5,296 nucleotides of DNA. Source: Synechococcales cyanobacterium PMM_0036 (lineage in GTDB: Bacteria > Cyanobacteriota > Cyanobacteriia > Elainellales > Elainellaceae). Location of the stretch: the NCBI GenBank assembly GCA_949127645.1, contig CASBQM010000315.1:1-5296 (forward strand). Direction: 5' to 3'. Numbering within the stretch: the first letter of the stretch is position 1; the number at the start of each line of letters is the position of its first letter. Below, piece by piece: positions 4,078 through 5,296 of the stretch. The position numbers and the translations under genes are program-made. The notes beneath the pieces are model-generated. The model ran no database searches. It had not been told where the DNA came from and saw only the letters and a program-made list of their open reading frames with translations.

Positions 4078-5283
4078 ATGACTTCAGTAGTGACTTCCAC
4101 CAGCGCGTCTTCTCAAATGGACGATGCCAAGCATGGTCTCCCCGTTACCATCATCACCGGATTTTTGGGCAGCGGCAAGACTACCCTGCTCAACCATATT
4201 CTTACTAATCAGGAAGGGATTAAAACCGCCGTCTTGGTGAATGAATTTGGCGAAATTGGCATCGATAACGAGTTGCTGATTACTTTAGACAACAGTGATG
4301 ACAACATGGTGGAGCTAAGCAACGGCTGCATCTGCTGTACGATTAATAATGATCTGGTAGAAGCCGTCTACAAAGTGCTGGAGCGCCGCGATCAGATTGA
4401 TTATCTCGTTGTCGAAACCACAGGGCTTGCCGATCCTTTGCCGATCGCCCTTACCTTTTTGGGTACCGAACTCCGCGATCTCACTCGCCTCGACTCCATC
4501 ATTACCCTAGTGGATGCCGAAAACTACAGCCTGGATTTGTTCAACAGCGAAGCCGCTCACAACCAGATCCTCTATGGCGACATCATCTTGCTGAACAAGA
4601 CTGATCTGGTGGATGAAGCCGATCTCGATTCGCTGGAGGTCAAAATCCGCGACGTTAAAGAGGGAGCCAGAATTCTTCGCACCAAGCAGTCGAATGTGCC
4701 GCTGCCGCTAATCCTCAGCGTAGGATTATTCGAGTCAGACAAGTACTTTGAGTCCAAGGAAAAAGCGCACAGTCACGATCACGATCACGATGATCACGCC
4801 CATCGCAACCCTGAGCCACATGAGCATTTCGGTCACGCGCACCCTGACCAACACGCTCACGACCATGACAGCCACGCCCATGACAGCCACGACCATGCGA
4901 GTTGCGACCATGATCACAGTGACCGTGAGCATGATCACGACCACAGACACTCCGATCATTTAGCGATCGATGGATTTACCTCTCTCTCATTTCAGAGCGA
5001 TCGCCCTTTTGCCATCAAGAAGTTTCAGCAGTTCCTGGATACTCAGCTTCCGGCATCTGTCTTCCGTGCTAAGGGCATTCTCTGGTTTGATGAAAGCCCT
5101 AAACGCCATATCTTCCATCTCAGCGGCAAGCGTTTCTCGCTAGACGACACCGAGTGGAAAGGCGCACCCAAAAATCAGATCGTGCTGATTGGACAAAACC
5201 TAGATTCTGAAAAACTGCGGCAACAGATTCAAGACTGTGTGTGTCTTCCCTCCGCAAATCGCGGCAGAGGCTTTGGCAAATGA
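4078..5283 (+). CDS. COG0523/CobW-family G3E GTPase with His-rich linker, putative zinc chaperone
   Basis: This is a complete 401-residue protein. The G domain (about 20-215) has Walker A GFLGSGKTT (28-36), the metal-binding motif GCICC (83-87, CxCC), the Walker B-type ETTG (113-116, in ETTGLADP), and the base-specificity motif NKTD (173-176). Residues 231-294 form a linker with 24 histidines mixed with Asp. Residues about 296-390 form the CobW C-terminal domain. Such proteins bind and hydrolyse GTP to deliver or hold metal, most often zinc. Members are often auto-annotated CobW, but no cobalamin genes are nearby and the His-rich linker favours zinc or nickel. ATG at 4078 is chosen because it gives a usual short leader before LPVTIITGFLGSGKTT; ATG at 4117 (Met14) is an alternative. 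No Shine-Dalgarno precedes either. The gene diverges from cysS, and a weak Zur-like site lies upstream. Confidence 0.93.
   Translation: MTSVVTSTSASSQMDDAKHGLPVTIITGFLGSGKTTLLNHILTNQEGIKTAVLVNEFGEIGIDNELLITLDNSDDNMVELSNGCICCTINNDLVEAVYKVLERRDQIDYLVVETTGLADPLPIALTFLGTELRDLTRLDSIITLVDAENYSLDLFNSEAAHNQILYGDIILLNKTDLVDEADLDSLEVKIRDVKEGARILRTKQSNVPLPLILSVGLFESDKYFESKEKAHSHDHDHDDHAHRNPEPHEHFGHAHPDQHAHDHDSHAHDSHDHASCDHDHSDREHDHDHRHSDHLAIDGFTSLSFQSDRPFAIKKFQQFLDTQLPASVFRAKGILWFDESPKRHIFHLSGKRFSLDDTEWKGAPKNQIVLIGQNLDSEKLRQQIQDCVCLPSANRGRGFGK
4768..4959 (+). repeat. His/Asp codon-repeat tract inside the GTPase gene
   Basis: This stretch encodes residues 231-294 and alternates CAY and GAY codons. It contains an exact 14-bp direct repeat, CCATGACAGCCACG, at 4863-4876 and 4878-4891 (period 15), and GATCAC-type hexamer runs near 4777-4798. 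It looks as if it grew by in-frame slippage while the reading frame was kept. Confidence 0.8.
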
Positions 5284-5296
5284 GCCGATCTTAGAG

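Larger units (their letters stand above)
123..5004. repeat. Dispersed HIP1 octamers GCGATCGC (seven copies)
   Basis: Exact copies start at 123, 1476, 1595, 2180, 2912, 3855 and 4997. Six lie in genes and one in the intergenic region. Random expectation in 5.3 kb is below 0.1. This is the strongest sign that the host is a cyanobacterium. Confidence 0.95.

Noticed and set aside
4735..4963. Val/Met-rich minus frame and Thr/Met-rich plus frame over the His-rich tract
   Set aside because: Their strange composition comes from reading the CAY/GAY repeats in the wrong frame or strand.
4078..5283. Calling the GTPase CobW of cobalamin synthesis
   Set aside because: The family is shared, but no cobalamin genes are nearby and the His-rich linker with CxCC points to zinc or a similar metal, so the symbol cobW is not assigned.

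Overview
The window looks like part of a cyanobacterial chromosome, probably a filamentous or Leptolyngbya-like lineage. The main evidence is the octamer GCGATCGC (HIP1), a cyanobacterial hallmark. It occurs seven times, at 123, 1476, 1595, 2180, 2912, 3855 and 4997, where chance would predict about 0.1 copies. The proteins also read as cyanobacterial: a pterin-type GT4 glucosyltransferase, a CysRS, and a His-rich COG0523 GTPase ending in RGRGFGK. Lineage below phylum is a guess.

Layout: (1) 14-442, minus: a 142-residue protein of unknown function with a Gly-rich hydrophobic amino terminus. (2) 443-787: an AT-rich divergent spacer. (3) 788-1015, plus: a 75-residue Cys/Trp-rich protein of unknown function, converging on the next gene with 3 bp between stop codons. 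(4) 3574-1019, minus: a two-gene unit, cysS followed after 3 bp by a GT4 glycosyltransferase that resembles the cyanobacterial UDP-glucose:tetrahydrobiopterin glucosyltransferase. (5) 3575-4077: a 503-bp divergent intergenic region full of repeats. (6) 4078-5283, plus: a COG0523/CobW-family G3E GTPase with a 24-histidine metal-binding linker, probably a zinc chaperone or allocator.

The most unusual part is the 3575-4077 intergenic region. It holds a 159-bp MITE-like element (3604-3762) with perfect 13-bp terminal inverted repeats, imperfect to 26 bp, and a near-perfect 8-bp flanking duplication AAAGATGG/AAAGATAG. A nested set of GC-rich hairpins lies in its centre. From the right end of the element to about 4004 there are five different short tandem duplications with units of 12-15 bp. 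A weak Zur/Fur-like palindrome lies at 3957-3971 upstream of the GTPase gene.

How the genes might work together: CysRS carries its four zinc ligands, and the divergent gene encodes a likely zinc-handling GTPase, so the pair may share a zinc context. The glycosyltransferase is probably carried along on the cysS transcript and acts in cyanopterin formation rather than in translation. No complete transposase, CRISPR array, tRNA, rRNA or obvious defence system is visible, and I do not see a clear new multi-gene system here.
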